Assembly: GCF_020216025.1 (NCBI RefSeq)
Contig: NZ_JAIWNC010000046.1
Coordinates: forward strand, 21,010 to 85,009
DNA: 64,000 nt
Reading direction: 5' to 3'
From: Jidongwangia harbinensis
GTDB taxonomy: Bacteria; Actinomycetota; Actinomycetes; Mycobacteriales; Micromonosporaceae
Numbering within the stretch: the stretch's first letter is position 1; every line of letters begins with the position of its first letter. Below, piece after piece: positions 1 to 7,999 of this stretch. The notes beneath the pieces are model-generated. The model searched no databases and had not been told where the DNA came from. It saw nothing but the letters and a program-made list of their open reading frames with translations. Both the position numbers and the translations under genes were made by a program.

Positions 1-2
1 CG

Positions 3-1931
3 GCCGCGCCGGCGTACGGCACGGAGACCGCGGTGGCCCCGGTGAGCGCCGCGGGCGACGAGTTGAGCGGTGACATCACCTTCTCGGTGCCGAGCGGGAC
101 GTTCCAGAACTCGCTGTCGGTGACGCTGGGCACCGCGCTCAGCGGCGCTCAGATCCGGTACACCACGGACGGTTCGGTGCCGACCGCGACCTCCCCGGCG
201 TACTCCGGCGCCCTGGCTCTGACCCGGACCACCCAGGTGCGCGCGCAGGCGTTCGCCAACGGTGCACCCACCGGCGCCGCCGGCACCGCGCTGTACGTGG
301 CCCGCGCGGTCGACGCCCAGCACGACCTGCCACTGATGCTGATCGACAACTACGGCAAGGGCAAACCCGGCCGGGAGTACGTGGACGCCGCCGCGATGGT
401 GTTCGACACCGCCGGCGGACGCACCTCCCTGTCCGCCGCGCCCACCGTGGCCACCCGGGCGGGCATCCACCTGCGCGGCCAGTCGTCGGCGATGTTCGAG
501 AAGGCGCCGTACCGCCTGGAACTGCGCGACAACGCGGACGAGGACGCGGACCACCCGATGCTGGGCATGCCCGCCGACTCGGACTGGGTGCTGCGCGGCC
601 CGTTCAGCGACAAGTCGCTGGTCCGCGAGGCGCTGGTGTACGACCTGGGCCGGGAGATGGGCATGGCCACGGCGCGGTACCGGTTCGTCGAGCTGTACCT
701 CAACGTCGACAACTCGCCGGTGGCCGCCGCCGACTACCAGGGCGTCTACATGCTGGTCGAGACGATCAAGAACAACAAGGACCGGCTCGACCTGAAGGAA
801 CTCGAGGAGACCGACACCACGCTGCCCAAGATCTCCGGCGGGTACATCTTCAAGTTCGAGTGGCTGGCCGCCGAGGAGCCGACGCTGCCCTGCACCGGCG
901 CCGCGGCGACCTGCTGGAACTTCCTCGAGGTGTACGACCCGTCGCCGCTGAATGCGCAGCAGAAGACCTGGTTGACGCAGTATCTGCAGCAGTTCCACGA
1001 CATGCTGCACAGTCCACAGATGGCCGATCCACAGACCGGCTATCGCAGCTGGATCGACGTAAAATCGTGGATCGACCTGATCATCCTCAACGAGTTCAGC
1101 CGCGAGATGGACTCCTACATCCGGAGCACGTACTTCTACAAGGACCGGGAGGGCCCGATCACGGCCGGCCCGCTCTGGGACTACGACCTGACGTTCGGCA
1201 CCGGCGGGTTCTTCAACAACAACCAGACCGCCGGCTGGCAGTACCAGCAGACCCGCACGCCGATGGCCAACGACTGGTTCCAGATCCTGCTCGGCGAACC
1301 CACGTTCCAGCAGGAACTGCGGGCCCGCTGGCAGACCCTGCGCAACGGGCTGCTGTCCGACGCGTCGCTGGGCGCCCGGATCGACGCGCTCACCGCACCG
1401 CTGACCAACGCGGCACAGCGCAACTTCCAGAAGTGGCCGAACCTGGGCACCCGGATGGTCGGGCCGTTCATCACCGACACCACGCCCACCTGGGCGGGGC
1501 AGGTGCAGGTGATGCGCACCTGGATGACCCAGCGGGCGGCCTGGCTGGACAGCACGGCCGGCTGGGGCCGCACCACGACCAGCCCGCCGCTGCCTCCGAC
1601 GACGACCACTCCGCCGCCACCGACCCCGGTGGCCGGATGCACCGCCGCCTACACGCAGCTCGGCCAGTGGGGTGGTGGCTTCCAGGGTGAGGTGACGGTG
1701 ACCGCCGGAGCGGCCCGGATCAACGGGTGGACCGTCACCCTGACCTTCGCCAACGGGCAGCAGGTCAGCCAGGGCTGGAACGCGGTGCTGTCCAGCAGCG
1801 GCGCCGTGGTGACGGCCCGGAACGCCGGCCACAACGGCGCGCTGAACCCGGCGGCCAGCGCCACGTTCGGGGTTCTCGGTTCGTGGACGGGCACCAACGC
1901 GGCACCGGCGGTGACCTGCACCGCCAGCTGA
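3..1931 (+). CDS. CotH-kinase-family secreted protein with CBM2 (5' end off window)
   Basis: The frame is open to the left edge and what would be the secretion signal lies outside, so the gene is taken as 5'-truncated; GTG at 33 is only the first internal start and is used for numbering. Residues 14-90 look like a chitobiase/beta-hexosaminidase C-terminal-type beta domain. Residues about 95-430 match the CotH family: RGQSS near 148, NEFSRE near 353 and the acidic GPLWDYDLTFG motif (D383, D385). A Thr/Pro linker then leads to a C-terminal domain (about 535-632) with Cys at both ends and conserved Trp, typical of a CBM2 cellulose/chitin-binding module. CotH proteins are known as atypical secreted protein kinases in spore coats; an extracellular, polysaccharide-bound kinase-like role is inferred. 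Alternative: a structural surface protein without kinase activity. Confidence 0.85.
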   Translation, partial: AAPAYGTETAVAPVSAAGDELSGDITFSVPSGTFQNSLSVTLGTALSGAQIRYTTDGSVPTATSPAYSGALALTRTTQVRAQAFANGAPTGAAGTALYVARAVDAQHDLPLMLIDNYGKGKPGREYVDAAAMVFDTAGGRTSLSAAPTVATRAGIHLRGQSSAMFEKAPYRLELRDNADEDADHPMLGMPADSDWVLRGPFSDKSLVREALVYDLGREMGMATARYRFVELYLNVDNSPVAAADYQGVYMLVETIKNNKDRLDLKELEETDTTLPKISGGYIFKFEWLAAEEPTLPCTGAAATCWNFLEVYDPSPLNAQQKTWLTQYLQQFHDMLHSPQMADPQTGYRSWIDVKSWIDLIILNEFSREMDSYIRSTYFYKDREGPITAGPLWDYDLTFGTGGFFNNNQTAGWQYQQTRTPMANDWFQILLGEPTFQQELRARWQTLRNGLLSDASLGARIDALTAPLTNAAQRNFQKWPNLGTRMVGPFITDTTPTWAGQVQVMRTWMTQRAAWLDSTAGWGRTTTSPPLPPTTTTPPPPTPVAGCTAAYTQLGQWGGGFQGEVTVTAGAARINGWTVTLTFANGQQVSQGWNAVLSSSGAVVTARNAGHNGALNPAASATFGVLGSWTGTNAAPAVTCTAS

Positions 1932-1937
1932 CGCACC

Positions 1938-1976
1938 GGATCCCTCGTGCCGCCCGACCGGCAGCGCGAGGGATCC
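1938..1976 (+). terminator. Rho-independent-like hairpin after the CotH gene
   Basis: Perfect 10-bp arms GGATCCCTCG / CGAGGGATCC begin six bases after the CotH stop codon, enclosing a 19-base loop that can pair further. There is no T-run, as is usual in high-GC actinomycetes. Confidence 0.55.
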
Positions 1977-1982
1977 ATGGTG

Positions 1983-2061
1983 TCCGGCCCCCGGCCCCCG
2001 GCCCCCGGCCCCCGGCCCCCGGCCCCCGGCCCCCGGCCCCGGGCCCCCCGGCCCCGGCGCC
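1983..2061. repeat. GGCCCCC heptamer microsatellite
   Basis: About eight to ten near-perfect copies of a 7-base GGCCCCC unit directly follow the terminator, then degenerate. It lies outside any credible gene. Long strand-asymmetric G/C tracts like this are prone to slippage. Confidence 0.8.
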
Positions 2062-2082
2062 CCGTGCGTGCAGTGCCGCGTG

Positions 2083-2570
2083 TGGTTCGGCTGGTGCCGG
2101 GTGCGGTGGGCGCCGCTTTCCCGCACGTCGTGGTGGGGCGGCGGGGTGTGTGGGGTTGTGGTGCGGAGCGGGCCGGTTTTCCACGCGGCGGGGTTGGTGG
2201 CCGGGGGTGTGTGGGGTTGTGGTGCGGAGCGGGCCGGTTTTCCACGCGGCGGGGTTGGTGGCCGGGGGTGTGTGGGGTTGTGGTGCGGAGCGGGCCGGTT
2301 TTCCACGCGGCGTGGTCGGTGGCCGGGGGTGTGTGGGGTTGTGGTGCGGAGCGGGCCGGTTTTCCACGCGGCGGGGTTGGTGGCCGGGGGTGTGTGGGGT
2401 TGTGGTGCGGAGCGCGCCGGTTCTCCACGCGGCGGGGTCGGCGGCTGGGGGCGTGTGGAGGTGTGGTGCGGTGGGCGCCGCTTTCCCGCACGTCGTGGTG
2501 GGGCGGCGGGGTGTGTGGGGTTGTGGTGCGGAGCGCGCCGGTTCTCCACGCGGCGTGGCTGGGCCGGGTA
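2083..2570. repeat. Tandem 61-bp repeat, about 8 units (locus A)
   Basis: The core TGGGGTTGTGG recurs at 2151, 2212, 2273, 2334 and 2395, exactly 61 bp apart, then as variants at 2456 and 2516; a weak first unit starts near 2083. Each unit continues with a GCGGAGCG-GCCGG-TTTTCCAC-like stretch; two units carry a variant with GGGCGCCGCTTTCCCGCAC. All frames stay open because the sequence is repetitive and stop-poor, but neither strand looks like a real protein. A related family with the same period occurs at 38197. Confidence 0.9.
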
Positions 2571-3125
2571 CGGGCGAGGTGCGTCGCGGAGGGGCGAATC
2601 GGGCGCTTGGGCGCGTGTGAGGATCGAAGTCGTGCAGCTGTGGTCGGTGTCCGACCACTAGTCCACAAGATCGCGGGTGGAAGAGGCGCATGCAGCGGTG
2701 GTCGTGGGCGGCCGGGAAGGCTGCCCAGGGTCGCGGTGGCTGCTGGTGAGAGCGGCCACGGTGGTTGCCGGATCTCCGGATGGGGTGCTCTCGGCGAGGC
2801 GGGTTGCCGAATTCGCGGTGGTGCCGTGGCCGAGAGTGACCGGGGCCGGCTGGCTCACACGCGATGGTGGCTGCCGGGGTGTCGTTCCGACGTTGGTGTA
2901 CCAGTGGAGCGCTCCACTGGTACACCAACGCTGCTATGAGCCCGCCTCATAACTACCGTCGTGTCCCACTGAGGTGGGTGTGGCGGCGCGGCGATGTCCG
3001 GACGGCAGGGCGGGCTGGCGGCGGCGCGTCGTGGCAGACCGCGCGGGGCCGTCCGACGCCCGGGGTTGATGCCATGCTCGGCCTCCACCGATGATGATCA
3101 ACGCCGCCCCGCAGGATAGGTCCGG
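2571..3125. other. Non-coding remainder of the CotH-protease gap
   Basis: Apart from the 40-bp palindrome at 2891-2930, nothing recognisable was found: no convincing start/RBS pair, tRNA or transposase remnant. The gap sits between convergent genes, so promoters are not expected. Confidence 0.5.
2891..2930. repeat. 40-bp perfect palindrome, copy 1
   Basis: The left arm CGTTGGTGTACCAGTGGAGC is followed immediately by its exact reverse complement. It lies between convergent genes (CotH and the S8 protease). Two relatives occur at 15977 and 59943, with compensatory base changes. It may serve as a bidirectional terminator or be a dispersed palindromic element. Confidence 0.9.
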
Positions 3126-6100
3126 CTAGCGCACCGCCACCGCCGGGCAGGCCGGCTTGGTGCAGCGGTGTTGCGGCCAGCGCCCCGGCTGCCACGCGCC
3201 GAGCGGGTTGTTGTCCAGGAACAGCGCGAGGCGAAGGCCGTTCTGGACCCCGTCCGGCCCCACGATCGGCGCCGGACGGTAGGTGGTGCCCGCCGGACCG
3301 GTCGGCGCCGGATTGTCGGTGCTCGGCCCGTCGCTGCCTGGCCCGTCGCTGCCTGGTCCGTCACTGCCTGGCCCGTCGCTTCCCGGCCCGTCACTGCCTG
3401 GCCCGTCGCTGCCTGGCCCGTCGCTACCCGGCCCGTCGCTGCCTGGTCCGTCACTGCCGGGACTGTCGTTGCCGGGGTCGCCGGGCGTGGTCGGTGCGGG
3501 GTCTGCCGTCGCGGTGCCGTCGTAGCGGAACGCGTTCCGCATGGTGACCGAGCGGTCCACCCGGTCCGCCACGGTGACGTCCACCGTGGTCCCGGCGTCG
3601 CCGCCGGGGGTGGACACGGTGAGGCTGGCGCGGCTGCGGCTCAGTACCGGGGCGGGCCGGCCGCCCACGGTCACCACCGGGTACTCCGGGAAGCCGGACC
3701 CCACGATCATCATCGCGGTGTCGCCGGTGGCGGGGCCGTGGTCCGGGGTGACCGCGCTGATCGTGATGCCGTCGTCGGTCACCGGGTCCGGCTGGGGCAG
3801 CGGGTCGCCCGGAGTACCGGGTGCGCCGGGCGACCCCGGCGTCCCGGGGGCACCGCCGTCCTCGTCGCCGGGTCGGTCTCCCGGCGCGGCTGGCCCATTA
3901 CCGGGCCGGCCGGGCGCGCCGGGTCCGTCGCCGGGCTGGGCCGGGCCGGGGCCGGGCTGTGCCGGAGCGTTACCGGGTGCGGTCGGAGCGGCACCGGGGT
4001 GGTCTCCCGGCGCCCCGGGGTTGTCACCGGGTTGAGCGGGGTTTCCGGGGCCATCGCCGGGTTGAGCCGGCCCGCCCGGGTCGTCGCCGGGTTGAGCCGG
4101 GCTGCCGGGGTTGTCGCCGGGTTGAGCCGGACTCCCCGGGCCGTCACCGGGTTCAACCGGGCTGCCGGGGACGCCGGGCTGAGCCGGCGCACCCGGAACC
4201 GAGCCGTCACCCGGAGCACCCGGCTGAACGGGGTCGACCCCAGGAGCGGAGCCGTCACCGGGAGCGGAGCCGTCGCCGGGAGCGGAGCCGTCGCCGGGTG
4301 CGGAGCCGTCGCCGGGTGCGGAGCCGTCGCCGGGTGCGGAGCCGTCGCCGGGTGCGGAGCCGTCGCCGGGTGCGGAGCCGTCGCCGGGTGCGGAGCCGTC
4401 GCCGGGTGCGGAGCCGTCGCCCGGAGCCGAACCGCCGGCCGGCGCGACGGTGAAGAACACCGCCACCGACTGGCCGTACGCGAACCGCGGATCCGCTGCC
4501 GACACCACGTCCACCACCAGCGCGTACTCCCCGGCCGGGAGTGTCGCCCCCAACTCCACGGCCACCCCCTCGCCGGTCAGCGCCGGATCGTTCCCGGCCA
4601 CCCCGTCCGCCGGGCCGAGCAGTACCTGACCCTGCGCGTCGGTGGAGCGTTCCGTGCCGTTCACGGTCAACGGGTGGCCGACCACCGCGTACGTGGCGCC
4701 CTCCACCGCGGCGACCAGCGAGCCCCGCCAGGTGACCCGGGCGTCCGCCGGTGCCAGCCCGGCCGAGGCGCTGACCGTCAGCGTGCCGGTGTGCCTGCGG
4801 TCCGCGGCGAACTCGGCGAACCCGGCGGCCAGCACGGACGGGTCGGTCGCCGCGGTCGGTGCCACGGCGCGGTCGGCGTTCAACCGGCCGCCGGTGACCG
4901 AGCGTCCGGCGTACCCGGGATCGGGGTCGACCGTCTCCATCAACCGTTCGCGCACCTGGGCCGGCGTCATCGCCGGGTGCTTCGAGAGCACCGCGGCGGC
5001 CGCGGCGGCGACGTGCGGCGCGGCCATCGACGTACCCTGCATCGCTTCGTATCCGCTGCCCGGCACCGTGGACACGATGTAGTGGCCGGGTGCGAACAGG
5101 TCCACGGTGGCGCTGCCGTAGTTGGAGAACGCCGCCCGCTTCTCGTCCGCGGTGGACGCGCCCACCGACACGATGTTGTCCAGCGGCAGGTCGGCCGGCC
5201 ACACCGCGGCGGTGTCCGTGTTCGCGGCGTCGTTGCCGGCCGCGGCGGCCACCAGGACGCCCTTGCCGCGGGCGTACGCGATGGCGTCCTCCAGCACCTG
5301 GACGGCGGAGCGCGGCGCCGAGCCCGGCATGTTGCCGAAGCTCGCGTTGATCACCCGGGCGCCGTTGTCGGCGGCGTACCGGATGGCCTCGACGATGTCC
5401 GAGATCCGCATGGAACCGTTCGCGGAGACCTTGAGCGGCATGATCGTGACGCCCGGCGCGAGCCCGGCCACCCCGCGGCCGTTGTTCGGTACCGCCGCGA
5501 TCGTGCCGGCGATGTGGGTGGCGTGGTCGTTGCTGTCGGCGGCGTCGTACACGGTGTTGTCCTCGTGCACGAAGTCCCAGCCGGTGCAGTCGTCGACGTA
5601 CCCGTTCTGGTCGTCGTCGGTCCCGTTCCCGCAAATCTCGTCCGGGTTCTGCCACATCGGCGGCAGGTCCGGGTGGTTCAGCTGCACCCCGGTGTCGATT
5701 ACCGCGACGGTGACGCCGGCACCGGTGGCCTTCGCCGTCGACTCGACGCCGTCGACGTCCGCGTCGTCCTTCGCCGGGTAGCCGCCGACCGCGTCCCCCT
5801 CGTTGTCCAGCGCCCAGAGCAGCGGCCCGTACGTGTCGTCGGTGTGCTCGATGTGCATCAGTACGTCCTCCGACGCGGCCAGGCCGGTCAGCTTGCCCAC
5901 CTTCGCCGCGGACAGGTCGCCGATCACCCGCCAGGTGCGGGCGTCCACCCGGGACACCTCGGCGACGTCCGGGTCGGCGGCCAGTTCGCGCAGCGGTTCC
6001 GGCACCCGGCGGTGGTCGACCGGTTCGGCCGGTGCCACCGGCGAGGCGGCCGGCACACCCTTGGTCACGTCCACCCGGGTCCCGTCGGTGAGGACCGCGT

Positions 6101-6407
6101 GCACCCGGTCGCCGGAGCGTTCCAGGGCGCGGATCCGGCCCGCGTACCGCTCGAGGCGTTTCAGGTCCAGGCCCGGCACCGCGCCGGTCGGCGGTGCCGC
6201 GGGCGCCGTGGCCACCGGCACCAGGGCCGCGGCGGCCGGCACCCGGACCAGGACGTGTTCGCGATCGTCCAGCGCGGGCCCGTCCACGGCCAGCGGCCGC
6301 AGCGGCAGGTCGTCGAGCCGCGGCAGCACGGCCGCGGCCACGCCGGCGCCCAGCGTCACCGTCAGCGTTCCGGCGCCCAGCCCGGCCCACAGCTTCTTCG
6401 AGATCAC
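3126..6407 (-). CDS. Secreted S8 subtilisin-like serine protease with low-complexity repeats and IPT/TIG domain
   Basis: 1093 residues from the GTG at 6407, chosen because GGAGGCGA lies just upstream and the signal peptide starts there (SKK, then a hydrophobic stretch to about residue 28). The subtilisin triad is complete: D238 in AVIDTGV, H295 in DHATHIAG (Ala replaces the usual Gly after His) and S460 in GTSMAAPHV; the oxyanion Asn is about N392. After the catalytic domain come about ten GDGSAP hexapeptides, a Pro/Gly-rich collagen-like stretch, an immunoglobulin-like IPT/TIG domain, nine GSDGP repeats and a short Cys-containing tail. It is probably a cell-wall-spanning or extracellular protease; the repeats look like a flexible spacer. 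The substrate is unknown. No neighbouring gene is co-oriented within operon distance. Confidence 0.88.
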   Translation of the reverse strand: MISKKLWAGLGAGTLTVTLGAGVAAAVLPRLDDLPLRPLAVDGPALDDREHVLVRVPAAAALVPVATAPAAPPTGAVPGLDLKRLERYAGRIRALERSGDRVHAVLTDGTRVDVTKGVPAASPVAPAEPVDHRRVPEPLRELAADPDVAEVSRVDARTWRVIGDLSAAKVGKLTGLAASEDVLMHIEHTDDTYGPLLWALDNEGDAVGGYPAKDDADVDGVESTAKATGAGVTVAVIDTGVQLNHPDLPPMWQNPDEICGNGTDDDQNGYVDDCTGWDFVHEDNTVYDAADSNDHATHIAGTIAAVPNNGRGVAGLAPGVTIMPLKVSANGSMRISDIVEAIRYAADNGARVINASFGNMPGSAPRSAVQVLEDAIAYARGKGVLVAAAAGNDAANTDTAAVWPADLPLDNIVSVGASTADEKRAAFSNYGSATVDLFAPGHYIVSTVPGSGYEAMQGTSMAAPHVAAAAAAVLSKHPAMTPAQVRERLMETVDPDPGYAGRSVTGGRLNADRAVAPTAATDPSVLAAGFAEFAADRRHTGTLTVSASAGLAPADARVTWRGSLVAAVEGATYAVVGHPLTVNGTERSTDAQGQVLLGPADGVAGNDPALTGEGVAVELGATLPAGEYALVVDVVSAADPRFAYGQSVAVFFTVAPAGGSAPGDGSAPGDGSAPGDGSAPGDGSAPGDGSAPGDGSAPGDGSAPGDGSAPGDGSAPGDGSAPGVDPVQPGAPGDGSVPGAPAQPGVPGSPVEPGDGPGSPAQPGDNPGSPAQPGDDPGGPAQPGDGPGNPAQPGDNPGAPGDHPGAAPTAPGNAPAQPGPGPAQPGDGPGAPGRPGNGPAAPGDRPGDEDGGAPGTPGSPGAPGTPGDPLPQPDPVTDDGITISAVTPDHGPATGDTAMMIVGSGFPEYPVVTVGGRPAPVLSRSRASLTVSTPGGDAGTTVDVTVADRVDRSVTMRNAFRYDGTATADPAPTTPGDPGNDSPGSDGPGSDGPGSDGPGSDGPGSDGPGSDGPGSDGPGSDGPGSDGPSTDNPAPTGPAGTTYRPAPIVGPDGVQNGLRLALFLDNNPLGAWQPGRWPQHRCTKPACPAVAVR
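3322..3475. repeat. 15-bp tandem repeat within the protease gene (GSDGP x9)
   Basis: Nine in-frame 15-bp units encode GSDGP in the C-terminal part of the S8 protease. Copies differ at a few synonymous sites, which argues for a maintained spacer rather than a very recent expansion. Confidence 0.85.
4244..4430. repeat. 18-bp tandem repeat within the protease gene (GDGSAP x10)
   Basis: GAGCCGTC recurs every 18 bp from 4249 to 4411, ten times, encoding GDGSAP on the minus strand. Central copies are nearly identical at DNA level, suggesting recent expansion; length variation between strains is likely and would stay in frame. Confidence 0.88.
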
Positions 6408-6548
6408 GTCGCCTCCAGCGCACGGGGGAGTGTGCTGAGGACAGGAGACGGTGCGGAGGGAGTGGCGGTGGTGCCCGGCGGTTGCCGGGCGGTTGCAAAG
6501 GCGCGGGGATGCTGCGGCCCGGTCTACCGAGGCTGGGCCTGCAACGAA

Positions 6549-6587
6549 GCCCGGCACCGCCCGTCGGGAAGACGGGCGGTGCCGGGC
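6549..6587 (-). terminator. Strong hairpin terminator after the three-module surface protein
   Basis: A 17-bp perfect stem (GCCCGGCACCGCCCGTC and its complement) with a 5-base loop lies 20 bp past the stop codon of the minus-strand gene at 6608. Confidence 0.75.
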
Positions 6588-6607
6588 GGGCGCGGACTCG
6601 CGGGGGG

Positions 6608-7810
6608 TCAGCTGGCCAATTGGCAGGGGGCCAGCGCGTCGAGTCCGGCCGGGCGGGCCGCGTTACGCCCGATGGCCGTGGCGATCCGGTTGATGGTGGC
6701 GAACCGCTTGTCCTCCAGCGGGCCGAGGATGGCGTTCTGCACGAAGTTCGCGCCGCCCTCGCCCTCGCTGCTGACCAGGCGGTTGTTCGCCTCGGAGATC
6801 TGCGTGTTGAGCAGGGCCAGGTTGCGGTCCACCTCGGCCTGCGCCTGCGCCGGGATGCCGGGCAGCCGGCTCGCCACGTCCGGGCAGGTGATGTCGCCGG
6901 CGGTCACGTTCTCGCCCTCCTCGGCGGGCGGGGCCGCGCCGTCCTCAGCCGGCGGGGCGCCCTCCTCGGCGGGCGGGGCGGCGTCGTCGGAGACCGAACA
7001 CGGCGCGAGCGCGTCGAGCCCGGCCGGGCGGACGGCGTTGCGTCCGATGGCGGTGGCGATCCGGTTGATGGTGGCGATCCGCTTGTCCTCCAGCGGGCCG
7101 AGGATGGCGTTCTGCACGAAGTTCGCGCCGCCCTCGCCCTCGCTGCTGACCAGGCGGGCGTTGGCCTCGTCGATCTGGGTCTGCAGCAGCGCCAGGTTGC
7201 GGTCCACCTCGGCCTGCGCCTGCGCCGGGACGTTGGGCAGCTCACCGGCCACGTCGGGGCAGGTGATGGCGCCGGCGGTGCCGGTGTCGTCGCCGTCCTC
7301 CGCGGGCGGTGCCTCGTCGGCCGGCGGTGCCGATTCCTCGGCCTCGTCGCCGCCCTGCCCGCCCTCGCCCAGCGAGCACGCCGCCAGCGCACCGAGACCC
7401 TGCGGCTTCTCCCCGGCCCGGCCGATGGAGATGGCGATCCGGTCGATGGCCGCGGTCCGCTTGTCCTCCAGCGGGCCGAGGATCGCGTTCTGCACGAAGT
7501 TCGCGCCGCCCTCGCCTCCTCGGCGGACCAGGTCGGCGTTGGCCTCGTCGATCTGCTTCTGCAACAGCGCCAGATTGCGGTCCACCTCGGCCTGCGCCCG
7601 GGCCGGGATGTCCGGCAACCTGCTCGCCACATCGGGACAGACGATGGCCGAGCCGGACGCCTCGGAGCCGCCGGTGCCGGCCAGTGCCACGCCGAGTCCG
7701 CCGCCGGCCAACGCCAGGGCGGCGGCTGCGATCGTGACCGGGGCGCGCCACCGCCGCTGCCCGTCGGCCGAACCCGACCGACGCCAACTGCCGTAGCCAT
7801 TGACCGACAT
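6608..7810 (-). CDS. Exported protein of three tandem ~110-residue modules, function unknown
   Basis: 400 residues from ATG at 7810 (AGGTGAGGC upstream; the next upstream ATG would add an unsupported 29-residue tail). The N-terminus is Arg-rich, followed by a hydrophobic segment (about 22-46) that could be a signal peptide or membrane anchor. The rest is three copies of one module. Each begins with CPDVA, contains AQAEVDRNLALL, then EGGANFVQNAILGPLEDKR and a C-terminal Cys; acidic Ala/Pro/Glu linkers separate the modules. Two Cys per module suggest one disulphide each. The family is not recognised and no catalytic motif is visible; a binding or structural role outside the cell is inferred. 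Modules 2 and 3 are more alike than either is to module 1, which has RRGGEG in place of SSEGEG. Confidence 0.75.
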   Translation of the reverse strand: MSVNGYGSWRRSGSADGQRRWRAPVTIAAAALALAGGGLGVALAGTGGSEASGSAIVCPDVASRLPDIPARAQAEVDRNLALLQKQIDEANADLVRRGGEGGANFVQNAILGPLEDKRTAAIDRIAISIGRAGEKPQGLGALAACSLGEGGQGGDEAEESAPPADEAPPAEDGDDTGTAGAITCPDVAGELPNVPAQAQAEVDRNLALLQTQIDEANARLVSSEGEGGANFVQNAILGPLEDKRIATINRIATAIGRNAVRPAGLDALAPCSVSDDAAPPAEEGAPPAEDGAAPPAEEGENVTAGDITCPDVASRLPGIPAQAQAEVDRNLALLNTQISEANNRLVSSEGEGGANFVQNAILGPLEDKRFATINRIATAIGRNAARPAGLDALAPCQLAS

Positions 7811-7985
7811 GTGCCTCACCTGTCTTTCCGCTGGGGGTGTTCGGCAGGCGATACGTGCGGGGACGACGCAGTCGTTCAAGCCCGAAAAACTTTTCAAAAT
7901 GGTTGCTTTGGCGTTCCTTAGAAATGGATTAAGTCAGTGCCGGAAAGTGTCCGACCGGCGGCTGCCCGGCGACCGCCGGAATGCC
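7811..7985. other. Divergent intergenic region with AT-rich patch
   Basis: About 175 bp between divergent genes. The stretch 7886-7935 is distinctly AT-rich for this genome (GAAAAACTTTTCAAAATGG), as expected for promoter DNA, but no confident -35/-10 pair for the minus-strand gene was identified. Confidence 0.4.
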
Positions 7986-7991
7986 TACCAT
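7986..7991 (+). promoter_or_regulatory. -10 element TACCAT of a leaderless promoter
   Basis: TACCAT lies 5 bases before a GTG (7997) and 8 before the ATG (8000) of the LuxR-type regulator, the geometry of leaderless actinobacterial transcripts. No Shine-Dalgarno is present. Confidence 0.45.
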
Positions 7992-7999
7992 CGGCCGTG

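Noticed and set aside
2083..2570. CRISPR array
   Set aside because: Units are contiguous without unique spacers and no cas gene is present.
2891..2930. CebR-like cellulose-utilisation operator
   Set aside because: The core GGAGCGCTCC resembles it, but the 40-bp arms, lack of the outer G and positions at 3' ends fit poorly; kept only as an alternative.
1727..2939. Open frames on both strands across the 61-bp repeats
   Set aside because: Their length follows from stop-poor repeats; no RBS, no domain, all six frames similarly open.
3168..7796. Very long plus-strand open frame of about 1540 codons
   Set aside because: It is the shadow of the S8 protease and the three-module protein; composition is Arg/Gly/His-rich nonsense and the minus strand has clear domains.
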